A DNA stretch of 64,000 nucleotides from Thermoflexaceae bacterium (GTDB lineage: Bacteria; Chloroflexota; Dehalococcoidia; Tepidiformales; Tepidiformaceae): contig JABTUD010000002.1 of assembly GCA_015075555.1 (NCBI GenBank), positions 558,001 to 622,000 of the forward strand, given 5' to 3'. Both the position numbers and the translations under genes were made by a program. The notes under the pieces were generated by a model. That model searched no databases. It was not told the origin of the DNA and saw only the letters and a list, made by a program, of their open reading frames with translations. Of this stretch, positions 17,364 to 26,199 are shown one piece after another. How positions within the stretch are numbered: position 1 is the first letter of the stretch; the number at the start of each line of letters is the position of its first letter.

Positions 17364-18236
17364 TCAGGGGCTCCTTTCGGGGTGCTGGCGGGCGGGCAGG
17401 TGGCGCTCGGGCGGGCCGGTGTACACGGTGCCCAGGGCGTCGGGGATGATGCGGAGGGGCACGCCGTCGCGTATCTCCTCGACGGCGTGGGCGATGAGAG
17501 CCCAGCCGTATTCGAGAGCGGATACACCCTCGGCGACAAGCGGGTCGAAGTCGAGGTCGCAATAGACAGCAGCGATCATGCCGGCAAGGTTGACAGTGAC
17601 GGTCCGGCCGAGCGCCTGTTCGAGCTCCGCATGAACGGCTTCGAGGAGCTGGCAGTGGAGGCTCCACCCGCCCCTTGCGGTGACTGCCCTGCGCACCGCT
17701 TCAGCGCGCGGCTCGATGCCGCCCCGGTGGGTGGGGTGGCCGAGGCCGGGGATCAACTCCCGGCGCGCGCGGTATTCGGCGACGACGTTGCGCGCGGCCT
17801 CGGAGAGGCCCTCCATGCTGGCGGACACCCCCTCGGCGGCACTGTAGAGCATCTCCATGGCGGGCCGCGGGGAGCCGGTCACCACTCCGGTGGCGAGCAT
17901 GCCAGCGGCTACCGCGCTCACCGGATTGCGGGAGGCGGAGGCGGCAAAACGGGTGGCGGACGCGGCGGAGCTGATGAGTTGTTGGTCCATTCCGCTGCGA
18001 AGGAGCACATCGAAGATCTCGGCCTGTGCGGGGGTGGGCAGCTCGCCCTGGAGCAGCAGCCAGTGGGCCTCGGTCGAGGTGAGGTGCTCGATGATTTCCT
18101 CGATGGGGTAGCCGCGCACGAGGATTTCGCCCGAGCTGGCGCGGCTGATGGCGGTGCGCCAGTAATCGCTCCAGTCGCCGCTTTCCATGTACTGGCCGAT
18201 GTGGCGGGCTGGTGGACGGAGCTCGAATCGTGGCAT
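17364..18236 (-). CDS. Citryl-CoA lyase / citrate-synthase-like protein
   Basis: A 290-residue protein from the ATG at 18236 (MPRFELRPPARHIG), 7 bp after the alcohol dehydrogenase stop. It is the short single-domain-rich form of citrate synthase. GLGHPTHRGGIEPRAEAV corresponds to the GxGHxxxR active-site loop, and DLDFDPLVAEG holds the late catalytic Asp. Members act as citryl-CoA lyases or as C-C lyases on related 3-hydroxy-acyl-CoAs. In a catabolic operon with a ligase and hydratases, retro-Claisen or retro-aldol cleavage of a branched CoA ester is plausible (inference). Confidence 0.8.
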   Translation of the reverse strand: MPRFELRPPARHIGQYMESGDWSDYWRTAISRASSGEILVRGYPIEEIIEHLTSTEAHWLLLQGELPTPAQAEIFDVLLRSGMDQQLISSAASATRFAASASRNPVSAVAAGMLATGVVTGSPRPAMEMLYSAAEGVSASMEGLSEAARNVVAEYRARRELIPGLGHPTHRGGIEPRAEAVRRAVTARGGWSLHCQLLEAVHAELEQALGRTVTVNLAGMIAAVYCDLDFDPLVAEGVSALEYGWALIAHAVEEIRDGVPLRIIPDALGTVYTGPPERHLPARQHPERSP

Positions 18237-18243
18237 TGACGTA

Positions 18244-19275
18244 CTACCTGCCCGGCTCGATGACAACGCGCACGACCTCGCGGTCGGGGGCGCGGAGCAT
18301 ATCGAGCGCGCTGTTGACATCGCGCAGCGGCAGGACGGCCGAAACCGACTGCGAGAGGTCGAGCCGCCGGGAGGCAGCCATGGCGAGGATGCGCCTCAGC
18401 GTCCCCGCCGAGCTGCCGAAGGAGCCGATGAGGGCGTTTTCGCTCCAGGTGAAGGCGTTTGGTGGCGGCAGGGCGACGGGCTGGTCGCCCATGCCCACGA
18501 CGACGGCGCGGCCGCCGCGCTTCAGGCTTCGGGCGGCCTCCCCGATGCTGTCGGGGTGGCCGACGCACTCGACGGCGAGGTCGGCCCCGCCCAGGGCCTT
18601 GCGGATGGCGCGCGAGGGCCGTTCCTCGCCGGCGTTGATGACGATATCGGCGCCGGCGCGCTGGGCGCGTTCGAGGGCGCGGGGCTGGACGTCGACGGCC
18701 ACGACCGTCGCCGCGCCGGCGAGGCGCGCGAGCCTGATGGCGTGGATGCCAAGCCCGCCGCAGCCAAAGACGGCGACCGTCTCGCCGGGACGGAGCTGCC
18801 CGCGCTCGATGAGGGCGTGATAGGGGGTGGCGACGGCGTCGCTGGCGATTGCGGCCTGGGCGAAGGAGACGCCTTCGGGAATGGGGATGACATCCTGGGC
18901 GGGGACCACCACGAATTCCGCAAGCCCGCCATCGACGTGCATTCCCAGCACCTGCGAGCGTTCGCAGATGTTGTCGCGGCCGAGAGAGCAGGGCTCGCAT
19001 TCGCCGCAGCGGGTGCCCGGGCGTACCGCGACGCGCTGCCCGGGGGCCGCGTTCTCGACGCCGGGCCCGGCCTGGTGGACCACACCCGCCGGCTCGTGAC
19101 CGAGGGTGATGGGCGTGCGCGCAACGGGGGAGTGCCCGGCCACGAAGTGGACATCGGAACCGCACACGCCGCAGGCGTGAACCTTGACCAGCACCTGCCC
19201 GTAACCGGGTGAGGGGACGGGCACCTCGTCGAGCCTGAGCGGCTCACCGGGCTGGTGCATGCGGGCGGCAAGCAT
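18244..19275 (-). CDS. Zinc-dependent alcohol dehydrogenase
   Basis: A 343-residue MDR-family enzyme. Catalytic zinc site: GVCGSDVHF and GHEPAGVV. Structural zinc: RCGECEPCSLGRDNIC. The Rossmann motif is GCGGLGIHAIRLARLAGA, followed by acidic VAVD, which favours NAD. The start is the ATG at 19275; a TTG at 19287 has a better placed GGAGCG and is an alternative. Oxidation of an alcohol intermediate is inferred. It begins right after the flavin oxidoreductase gene. Confidence 0.92.
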   Translation of the reverse strand: MLAARMHQPGEPLRLDEVPVPSPGYGQVLVKVHACGVCGSDVHFVAGHSPVARTPITLGHEPAGVVHQAGPGVENAAPGQRVAVRPGTRCGECEPCSLGRDNICERSQVLGMHVDGGLAEFVVVPAQDVIPIPEGVSFAQAAIASDAVATPYHALIERGQLRPGETVAVFGCGGLGIHAIRLARLAGAATVVAVDVQPRALERAQRAGADIVINAGEERPSRAIRKALGGADLAVECVGHPDSIGEAARSLKRGGRAVVVGMGDQPVALPPPNAFTWSENALIGSFGSSAGTLRRILAMAASRRLDLSQSVSAVLPLRDVNSALDMLRAPDREVVRVVIEPGR

Positions 19276-19300
19276 GGTTTCGGCCAATTCAGTCGCTCCG

Positions 19301-20254
19301 TCAGCGGGCGGCGACGCCGGCAAGCCCGGCGAGCACCGCATCGGCCTCGGCAACCATGGAGCGAACGACGTCGGCGGCGCCTTCGATGGAATGGATGACG
19401 CCGGAGACCTGGCCGGCGGGCATCATGCCGCGTTCGGTGTTTCCGCCCTCGACAGCTGCCTGGACGTTTTCCCAGTTCTTCTGGAGCTGGATGGGGAAGC
19501 GGTCGATTTCTGCTTCGCGGCCGGCCCACTGTTCGGTGTAGGGATTCTTGATCACGCGCGCGGTCTTGCCGGTGTAGACGCGGGTGACGATGGTGTCCTC
19601 TTCGCTCGCCCTGACGATGCCTTCCTTGTAGTTCTGGTGGCCCGCGGCTTCGCGCGTGGCGACGAAGCGGGTCCCCACCACGGCCGCGGATGCACCCAGG
19701 GCAAGGGCGGCGACAAGGCCGCGGCCATCGGCGATACCCCCGGCCGCGGCCACAGGAACGGGCTTGATGGCATCGACGACAGCGGGCACGAGGGGGAAGG
19801 TGGCGACGCGGCCCGTATGCCCGCCAGCCTCGGTGCCCTGGGCGACGACGATGTCGACCCCGGCCTCGGCACAGCGCACGGCCTGGCGAACGTTGCCGAT
19901 CATGGCAAGAACCTTCATGCCCCGGCGGTGCATTTCCTCAACCAGGGGGCCCGGGCTTCCGAGCCCCGAGACGAAGATGGGGACTTTCTCGTCGAAGATG
20001 ACCTGCATCAGCTCGTCGACGCCGGGAGCGCCTTCGGCGAGGAGGAGGTCAACGCCAAAGGGGCGGTCCGTCAGCGAGCGGACGCGCTGGATCTCATCAC
20101 GGAGCTGGGCCGGGGGCCAGAAGGCGGCGCCCAGGATGCCAACACCCCCCGCGTTGGAGACGGCGGCCACGAGGTCCGATGAAGAGACGGTGCCCATCCC
20201 GGCAAGGATGATGGGGTGCTCGATTCCGAGCATTTCAGTTATTGCCGTGCGCAT
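19301..20254 (-). CDS. NAD(P)H-dependent flavin oxidoreductase / nitronate monooxygenase family
   Basis: A 317-residue TIM-barrel FMN protein. Starts with IEHPIILAGMGTVSSSDL; has AQGTEAGGHTG (the catalytic His region of the family), AAAGGIADGRGLVAALALGA and GTRFVATREA for FMN phosphate binding. The family includes nitronate monooxygenases, FabK enoyl reductases and acyl-CoA-linked flavoproteins. Its place among CoA genes argues for a role in reducing or oxidising a CoA ester rather than nitroalkanes (inference). Confidence 0.88.
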   Translation of the reverse strand: MRTAITEMLGIEHPIILAGMGTVSSSDLVAAVSNAGGVGILGAAFWPPAQLRDEIQRVRSLTDRPFGVDLLLAEGAPGVDELMQVIFDEKVPIFVSGLGSPGPLVEEMHRRGMKVLAMIGNVRQAVRCAEAGVDIVVAQGTEAGGHTGRVATFPLVPAVVDAIKPVPVAAAGGIADGRGLVAALALGASAAVVGTRFVATREAAGHQNYKEGIVRASEEDTIVTRVYTGKTARVIKNPYTEQWAGREAEIDRFPIQLQKNWENVQAAVEGGNTERGMMPAGQVSGVIHSIEGAADVVRSMVAEADAVLAGLAGVAAR

Positions 20255-20263
20255 GTTGGCCTC

Positions 20264-21064
20264 CTACTGGCCGGTGAACTTTGGCTGGCGCTTTTCGATG
20301 AAGGCTGCGGCGGCCTCGCGGAGGTCGTCGCTGTCCATGGAGATGGCTTCAAGGAAGGTGGAGGCGTCGAGGGCCTGGTCGACCTGGGCGCGAAGGATGC
20401 GGTTCATGGAGTACTTGGTCCAGCGGACGGCCTTGGGGGCGGCGAGGGCGAGGCGATCGGCCCAGGCGAGGGCTGTCGGCAGGACCTGGTCCTGGGGTAC
20501 GGCGCGATTGACGAGGCCAAGGCGTTCGCCTTCGGCGCCGGTGATCCAGTCGCCGAGAAGGAGGTATTCCTTGGCGCGCGCCCAGCCGACGAGCAGGGGC
20601 CAGATGATGACGCCGCCGTCGCCGGCGACGAGGCCCATCTTGGTGTGGGTGTCGGCGAAGCGCGCCTGCTCGCCGGCGATGATGATGTCGCAGCAGAGGG
20701 CGATGGTGGCGCCGAGGCCGGCGGCGTCGCCGTTGACGGCGGCGACGATGGGCTGCTCGACTTCGAGCAGGTTGTGCATGAGGGTGCGCACGGCACGGAA
20801 CGGGGTGGTAGGCCCCTTCGGGAGGAAGGAGCCGTCGTCCATGGAGCGGGCATCGCCGCCGGCGCAGAAGGCGCGGCCGGCGCCGGTAAGCACGATGGCG
20901 CGGAACGATTCGTCGCTCCCGAGCTCGTGGAAGACCCGTTCGAGCTCGCTGTGCATGTCGTTGTCGATGGCGTTGCGGCGTTCGGGCCGGTTGAGAGTGA
21001 CGAGGGCGACGTCGTTCTCGCGGCGCTCAACGGTGATGTAGCGGTAGTCGTTGTAGGTGGGCAA
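20264..21064 (-). CDS. Enoyl-CoA hydratase/isomerase family protein
   Basis: A 266-residue crotonase (LNRPERRNAIDNDM; FCAGGDARSMDDG; VNGDAAGLGATIALCCD). ADTHTKMGLVAGDGG holds the second active-site region, with Met/Gly rather than the classic Glu, as in several isomerase-type members. It is the second gene of the operon after the ligase; a ribosome site GGAAGGAAC precedes it. Confidence 0.9.
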   Translation of the reverse strand: MPTYNDYRYITVERRENDVALVTLNRPERRNAIDNDMHSELERVFHELGSDESFRAIVLTGAGRAFCAGGDARSMDDGSFLPKGPTTPFRAVRTLMHNLLEVEQPIVAAVNGDAAGLGATIALCCDIIIAGEQARFADTHTKMGLVAGDGGVIIWPLLVGWARAKEYLLLGDWITGAEGERLGLVNRAVPQDQVLPTALAWADRLALAAPKAVRWTKYSMNRILRAQVDQALDASTFLEAISMDSDDLREAAAAFIEKRQPKFTGQ

Positions 21065-21096
21065 TTGAGTTCCTTCCGTGTTGGTGCTGGCTGGTG

Positions 21097-22647
21097 TTAG
21101 AGGGAGCCGGCCCGTTCCCGTTCGATGAGGAGACGGCGCAGGATCTTACCGGATGGGTTGCGCGGGATGGCGTCGACGAAGACGAGCGCGCGCACGTGAT
21201 GGATCGGGTTGACGCGTTCGTTGACGAAGGCGATGAACGCTTCGGTGTCGGCGGTCGCGCCTGGTGCGAGGACGACGCAAGCGAGGGGGATCTCGCCGGC
21301 CTCGATGTCGGCGCGAGGGATGACGGCGACGTCGGCGATGGCCGGGTGAGTGAGGAGGACGGCCTCGAGGTCGGAAGGGGCGACCTGGTGGCCCTTGTAG
21401 CGAATCATCTCCTTGAGGCGGTCTACCAGGGTGAGATAGCCGTCCTCGTCGAAGCGGCCGAGGTCGCCGGTACGAAGCCAGCCATCGGGCATGAGGCATT
21501 CGGCGGTCGCCTCGGGGCGGCGCCAGTAACCGCGCATTACCTGTGGGCCGCGCACCCAGACTTCGCCCTGGCCGCCAACGGGCACATCCTGTCCGGTTTC
21601 CATGTCGACGAGGCGTTGCTCTGTATCTGGGAGGGGCGGGCCAACGGTGCCGCGCTTGATGCGATGGAGGGGGTTGATGTTGGTGGCGGCCGTCCCTTCG
21701 GAGAGGCCGTAGGGCTGGCAGACGGGGATGCCGAAGACCGACTCAGCCTCGTCCCAGAGGTCGGGCGGGGTGGCCGCCGCCCCGGTGACGATGAGCTTTG
21801 TGTAGCCGGTGAGGGCGGGCGCGCCCGCCTTGCGCGCGGCAATGAGGCCACGCAGCGCCGGCGGCGGTGAGAAGAGCGTGTGGACCTGGTACTCGCCGGA
21901 GAGCTGCAGGATGAGGGCGGGGTCGAACCGCGGGATGATGACCTGCGGGAGCCCCATGGCGAAGGCCTGGCCCATGATGGCGGCAAAGCCGTAGACGTGG
22001 AAGAAGGGCATGTAGTTGAGGAGGCCGGAATAGGGCGGGCTCATGCCCGAGGCAAGCGTCTGGCGAAGGTTTGCGACGAGGTTGAAGTGCGAAAGCATGA
22101 CGCCCTTGGGGGAGCCGGTGGTACCGCTGGAGAGGACGAGGGCGGCGATATCGTCGCGGGCGGAGATGGCAACGGGGTCAGCGCCGCCGGGGAGGGAGTC
22201 GAGGACGGACCAGAAGTCGTCGAGGACATGGACGGCGCGCAGGGAGGGGGTGTGCGCACGGAGCGCCTCGATCACGGGGCGAGTCTCGGAGGAGACGAAG
22301 GCCACCGTTGGCTCGGCATCCTGGAGGACAGGCTGAAGCTCGGCCGGGAGCAGGAGAGGGTTCACCGGCACAACGGTAGCGCCGGCCATCATCGCGCCGT
22401 AAAGGGCGACGGCGTAGGCGGTGGAGTTGGGGGCCAGGAAGACGACGCGATCGCCGTGGGCGACGTCGCTACGGAGCAGGCGAGAGGCGCGGCGGGCGGC
22501 CTCGTGGACCTGGGCGAAGGTGCGGGTTTCGCCGCCGGGCGAGATAAGCGAGGGTCGGCCGGGATGGCGGGCGGCGGCCTGTTCAAGGTAGTGGAAGAGG
22601 GGCACTTCAGGGTAAGGGTGGAGGGAGTACCAGGGGCTGGTTGTCAT
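21097..22647 (-). CDS. AMP-forming acyl-CoA synthetase / 4-coumarate-CoA-ligase-like
   Basis: A 516-residue ANL enzyme. P-loop-like A3 motif: LSSGTTGSPKGVMLSH; A5: YGLSEGTAATN; A7/A8: WLRTGDLGRFDEDGYL and VDRLKEMIRYKGHQV; catalytic Lys in NPSGKILRRLL. It activates a carboxylic acid as acyl-AMP and then acyl-CoA. It is the first gene of the ten-gene catabolic operon, directly behind the regulated promoter at 22679-22707, so it likely charges the pathway substrate. The 4CL-like features hint at an aromatic, terpenoid or medium-chain acid. Confidence 0.93.
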   Translation of the reverse strand: MTTSPWYSLHPYPEVPLFHYLEQAAARHPGRPSLISPGGETRTFAQVHEAARRASRLLRSDVAHGDRVVFLAPNSTAYAVALYGAMMAGATVVPVNPLLLPAELQPVLQDAEPTVAFVSSETRPVIEALRAHTPSLRAVHVLDDFWSVLDSLPGGADPVAISARDDIAALVLSSGTTGSPKGVMLSHFNLVANLRQTLASGMSPPYSGLLNYMPFFHVYGFAAIMGQAFAMGLPQVIIPRFDPALILQLSGEYQVHTLFSPPPALRGLIAARKAGAPALTGYTKLIVTGAAATPPDLWDEAESVFGIPVCQPYGLSEGTAATNINPLHRIKRGTVGPPLPDTEQRLVDMETGQDVPVGGQGEVWVRGPQVMRGYWRRPEATAECLMPDGWLRTGDLGRFDEDGYLTLVDRLKEMIRYKGHQVAPSDLEAVLLTHPAIADVAVIPRADIEAGEIPLACVVLAPGATADTEAFIAFVNERVNPIHHVRALVFVDAIPRNPSGKILRRLLIERERAGSL

Positions 22648-22662
22648 GGGTCTTCCCCGGAA

Positions 22663-22676
22663 AGTGATCGCTCACT
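22663..22676. promoter_or_regulatory. Operator dyad at the catabolic operon start site
   Basis: AGTGA-TCGC-TCACT (22663-22676) is a 5-bp dyad around a 4-bp centre. It lies just downstream of the -10 box of the ligase promoter, over the expected start of transcription, and between divergent genes for the ligase and a TetR regulator. It is the natural candidate for that regulator's binding site. Confidence 0.65.
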
Positions 22677-22678
22677 AA

Positions 22679-22707
22679 CATGTACGCTGACAGGAGCCGC
22701 CTGTCAA
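22679..22707 (-). promoter_or_regulatory. Promoter of the catabolic operon
   Basis: On the minus strand TTGACA (complement of 22702-22707), a 17-bp spacer and TACATG (complement of 22679-22684) precede the ligase gene. The -10 is weak, as is common for regulated promoters. Confidence 0.55.
22688..22706. promoter_or_regulatory. Second perfect dyad over the -35 box
   Basis: TGACAGG (22688-22694) and CCTGTCA (22700-22706) form a perfect 7-bp inverted repeat with a 5-bp centre. It embeds the -35 hexamer of the operon promoter. It differs in sequence from the dyad at 22663, so it may bind another regulator. Confidence 0.45.
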
Positions 22708-22796
22708 TACCGCGGCGGGGCAATTTCGCGAAATGCGGCGTTGTGCTCACCGGGCGGGTGGCCAATAGTCTGAGAAGAGCCCTTCAAGGAGAAGCC

Positions 22797-23453
22797 GTGG
22801 CCACACCGGAAGGCAAGCCATCGCGGGCAAACGGCCGGGAGCGCGGGGGCGTGAGGCGGAAGAACATTCTCCTGGCGGCCGAGCGGCTGTTCGCTGAACG
22901 TGGATACGCCCGCACCTCGATGCGGGAGATTGCGGGCGCGGTGGGCGTCACCGATGCGGCGCTCTACAAGCACTTCGAATCGAAGCGTGAGATCCTGGAG
23001 GTGCTCTACGAGGAGCGCGGGTTCTTCCGCGCGATGGACGAGCTGGAGAGCCTGAGCGGGAAGCTCAACTTCGAAGAGCAGTTCCGGCGAAACACCAACG
23101 CGAGCACGAGCCTCTGGGAGGCGAATGCCGACTTCCTCCGCGTGATCTTCACGGAGGCGCTGATAGGCGATGCGATGGCGCTCGACGCTCACCTTGAGCT
23201 GATGAGCCGTTGGCGCCGCGGGATTGAGCGCCTGTTCCTGATCTACGCCGGGCGAGGAGATGCGGACCCGGCCGACGCGCCGGTCTTTGCGCGGCTGGTG
23301 GTCGATCTCTCGTTCGGCACGTACATGGACCGCCTGCTCCAGGTCCGGCACGAGCCCGAACCGGTGACGTTTGCCGACCCGGAGTTCCGGGAGCATCTCG
23401 CCAACGGGGTCGTGCGTCTCATCGGGTCGTTCAGGCGCCCGGCCGGCGGGTAG
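22797..23453 (+). CDS. TetR/AcrR family regulator of the catabolic operon
   Basis: A 218-residue protein from a GTG at 22797 behind AAGGAGAAGCC; the longer frame upstream overlaps the operator region. [27 protein letters not shown], described in two parts as [12 protein letters not shown] and TDAALYKHF (residues about 35-58). The C-terminal ligand domain is unlike the other TetR proteins here. Divergent placement from the acyl-CoA ligase with a dyad at 22663-22676 strongly suggests it controls the ten-gene operon, released by an acyl-CoA intermediate (inference). Confidence 0.9.
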   Translation: MATPEGKPSRANGRERGGVRRKNILLAAERLFAERGYARTSMREIAGAVGVTDAALYKHFESKREILEVLYEERGFFRAMDELESLSGKLNFEEQFRRNTNASTSLWEANADFLRVIFTEALIGDAMALDAHLELMSRWRRGIERLFLIYAGRGDADPADAPVFARLVVDLSFGTYMDRLLQVRHEPEPVTFADPEFREHLANGVVRLIGSFRRPAGG

Positions 23454-23459
23454 AGCAGA

Positions 23460-25970
23460 TCAGGCGGTTGCCGCGTTGAGGGACTCGCTGACCACGCGCA
23501 GGAGCTCGTCGGGGCTGTAGGGCTTGGCGATGACGCCGCGGAAGCCGTAGCTGGCGAAGTCCGACATCAGGGGGTCGTTCGCATAGCCGCTGGAGACGAT
23601 GGCGCGGACACCGGGGTCAATGGCAATGAGCCTCTCCATGGCGGCCTTCCCGCCAAGTCCCCCGGGCACGGTGAGGTCAAGAAGGACAAGGTCGAAGGGC
23701 TCGGCAGACTGCAGAGCCCGGGAGTAGAGGTCGACTGCCTCGGCGCCATCACGGGCGAGCGTCACATCGTGGCCGAAGCGGCGCAGGAGCTGACCAATGA
23801 CGCGCCTGATTGACTCCTCATCGTCCATGAAAAGGATGCGTCCCGTGCCTGCCGGGGGCGTGGCCACGGGGACTTCCTCTGGCACGGCAGGCCCGTCTGC
23901 AGCGGGGAGGTAGACGTGGAAGTGGGCGCCTCGTCCGGGTTGGGACTCAACGGCGAGGTGGCCATCGTGGCTGCGAACGATGGAGTAGGCGGCCGCCAGG
24001 CCAAGGCCGCTGCCCTTCTGCTTGGTGGTGAAGTAGGGATCGAAGATCCTGCTGATGATGTCGGCGGGAATGCCAACGCCCTCATCACTGACCGTGACCC
24101 GGACGAAGCGCCCGGGGCCAGGGGGGAGGCCCGGGATCTCGCTTCCGCCCTCGATCTCGACATTCACGGCGGACACGCGAATAACGCCGCCCGCGGGCAT
24201 GGCCTGCTGGGCGTTGATGGCGAGGTTGCTGATGACCTGCCCCAGCTGGCCCTCATCGGCGAAGGCGGGCCAGAGGCCCAGGGGAAAATCGAATTCGCAG
24301 GTCACGTTCGCGCCAGTGAGGGCGAACATCGCGGACTGGCGGACCGATTCGGCGACTGCCATGGGCCTGCGTATGGGCGCGCCGCCCCTGGCGAAGGTCA
24401 GCAGCTGCCGTGTGAGGCTGGTGGCGCGCAGGCAGGCCTGTTCGGCCTCGCGAAGCTGGCGGGCGGCCTCGCTATCTTCGGGGAAGGACATGCGGACGAG
24501 GCCGATGTGGGTGACCAGTGCGGCGAGCGAGTTGTTGAAGTCGTGGGCGATCCCTCCAGCGAGCACTCCCAGCGCTTCAAGCTTGCTGGCCTTCTGGAGC
24601 TCGTCTTCGAGGCGCTTTTCGGCGGTGACATCGCGAAACACGAGCACCACACCCTGGATGTCGCCATCGTTGCCGCGGATGGGGGCAGCGCTGTCGTTGA
24701 GGATGTACTCGGAACCATCGCGGCTGATGAGCACGGTGTGGTTGGCAAGCCCAACGGCACGGCCTGACTCGAGGGCCCTGTGCACCGGGTTTTCTGAAGG
24801 CTCGCGCGTGAATTCGTTGACGATCTGGAAGACGCCAGAGAGGGGCTGGCCGGCAGCCGAAGCCTGGTCCCAGCCGGTGAGGGCTTCGGCGACGGGATTG
24901 AGGCGCTCCACGATTCCCCGCGAGTCGGTGGTGATAACGCCATCACCGATGGAGCGCAGGGTAACCGCGAGGCGCTCGGAGGTCCGGGCCAGGTCGAACT
25001 CGGCGCGCTTGCGCCGCACGAGGGCGCCGAGGCCGGCAGCCGCGGTAGCGACTATGGACACCATCTCAGCGTCTTCCTCGCGGGCTTCGAGCAGGAAGAA
25101 GTCGAGGACGGCGAGGACTTCGCCGCGGTCGGTGATGGGCACACCAAAACCGGCCCGGATGCCGAGCTCAGCGGCGATTGCCGACCGGGGGAAGGTGTGG
25201 GCGGGAAGCGCGGATGTATCGCGATGCCATTCGGGAGCGCGGGTCGCCCAGACCCGGCCGGGAAGACCCTGGCCCTTCGCGAAGGTGTAGCCGGCGGTCC
25301 GTTCACGGAAGATATCGATGACCGGGCCCGAGCCGTACCACACCGGGATGGGGACGATGAGGTCGCCCTCGGCCGCGGGGACCCACGCCTCGCCGTAGTC
25401 CCAGCCGGTCAGCTGGCAGATCTCACGCAGGGTGAGGGCAAGGGCGGACTCGAAGTCGTCGGCTTCGGCGATGGCCTTCCCAAGGGTGAGGAGAAGCTGC
25501 ACCTCGCGTTCCGCGCGGCGCTTCTCGGTGACATCGGTGGCGATGCTGATGTAGCAGGCAACCTCTCCCGAAGCGGTGCGGACGGGGGTGACGGTGTGCT
25601 CTTCGGTGTAAAGGCGGCCGTCCTTGCGGCGGTTTGTCACGTCGGCACGAAACGACTGGCCAGAAGTGATGGTGTTCCAGAACTGCTCGTAGAAGGCAGC
25701 GTCGTGCCTGCCCGACTTGAGAAGGCGGGGGTTCTGGCCGGCCACCTCATCGGCGCTGTAGCCGGTGAGCCGTTCGAAGGCCGGGTTGACGTAGAGGATG
25801 GCGCCACTGGGGGCCGTCACCATTACCGATTCCGCTGCCTGGTGGACGGCAACCGCGAGGATGGCGTGGAGGGGGTTTGGGGCTGGAGCCTCGCTGGAGT
25901 TCCTGGCCGTGTCGCCTGCCGGTTCGCCTGGAGCGTCTGAGGCGCCACCGGACATGGTGTTTTCAGTCAT
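23460..25970 (-). CDS. Hybrid sensor histidine kinase (PAS-GAF-PAS-kinase-receiver)
   Basis: An 836-residue soluble kinase without membrane segments. Order: PAS with PAC (about 45-155; NPAFERLTGYSADEV), GAF (about 170-310), second PAS (about 330-450; LNPVAEALTGWD), dimerisation with the phospho-His in GGIAHDFNNSLAALVTHIG, ATPase with FDPYFTTKQKGSGLGLA (G boxes), and a C-terminal receiver with phospho-Asp in VLLDLTVPGG. The receiver can act in a phosphorelay, but no Hpt or partner regulator is adjacent. Signals are probably cytoplasmic small molecules, redox or light; cofactors cannot be told from sequence. A good promoter lies 41 bp upstream. Confidence 0.93.
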   Translation of the reverse strand: MTENTMSGGASDAPGEPAGDTARNSSEAPAPNPLHAILAVAVHQAAESVMVTAPSGAILYVNPAFERLTGYSADEVAGQNPRLLKSGRHDAAFYEQFWNTITSGQSFRADVTNRRKDGRLYTEEHTVTPVRTASGEVACYISIATDVTEKRRAEREVQLLLTLGKAIAEADDFESALALTLREICQLTGWDYGEAWVPAAEGDLIVPIPVWYGSGPVIDIFRERTAGYTFAKGQGLPGRVWATRAPEWHRDTSALPAHTFPRSAIAAELGIRAGFGVPITDRGEVLAVLDFFLLEAREEDAEMVSIVATAAAGLGALVRRKRAEFDLARTSERLAVTLRSIGDGVITTDSRGIVERLNPVAEALTGWDQASAAGQPLSGVFQIVNEFTREPSENPVHRALESGRAVGLANHTVLISRDGSEYILNDSAAPIRGNDGDIQGVVLVFRDVTAEKRLEDELQKASKLEALGVLAGGIAHDFNNSLAALVTHIGLVRMSFPEDSEAARQLREAEQACLRATSLTRQLLTFARGGAPIRRPMAVAESVRQSAMFALTGANVTCEFDFPLGLWPAFADEGQLGQVISNLAINAQQAMPAGGVIRVSAVNVEIEGGSEIPGLPPGPGRFVRVTVSDEGVGIPADIISRIFDPYFTTKQKGSGLGLAAAYSIVRSHDGHLAVESQPGRGAHFHVYLPAADGPAVPEEVPVATPPAGTGRILFMDDEESIRRVIGQLLRRFGHDVTLARDGAEAVDLYSRALQSAEPFDLVLLDLTVPGGLGGKAAMERLIAIDPGVRAIVSSGYANDPLMSDFASYGFRGVIAKPYSPDELLRVVSESLNAATA

Positions 25971-26010
25971 CGTTCACCCGCGCGCCACCAGGTGGCTCCC
26001 TAAGTCCGGA

Positions 26011-26039
26011 AGTATATGTCATCTATTGCCAAATTCCAA
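26011..26039 (-). promoter_or_regulatory. Sigma-70-like promoter of the hybrid kinase
   Basis: TTGGAA (complement of 26034-26039), a 17-bp AT-rich spacer and TATACT (complement of 26011-26016) precede the kinase gene. This is the most AT-rich stretch in the 229-bp gap between the divergent genes. Confidence 0.65.
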
Positions 26040-26199
26040 CCGTCCGGAGGAGATCAGCTTGCCAGGATCGCACATTGTCGCCAGGTCTAACTACTTTCAC
26101 GGAACCAGGAAGGGGCGAGCCGGCGAGCGCCCTTTGCGCTGGCCGGGCGTAGACTCCCGGTGAATCCCGAGACGCCCCGGACGGGCGAGGAGAGGCACG

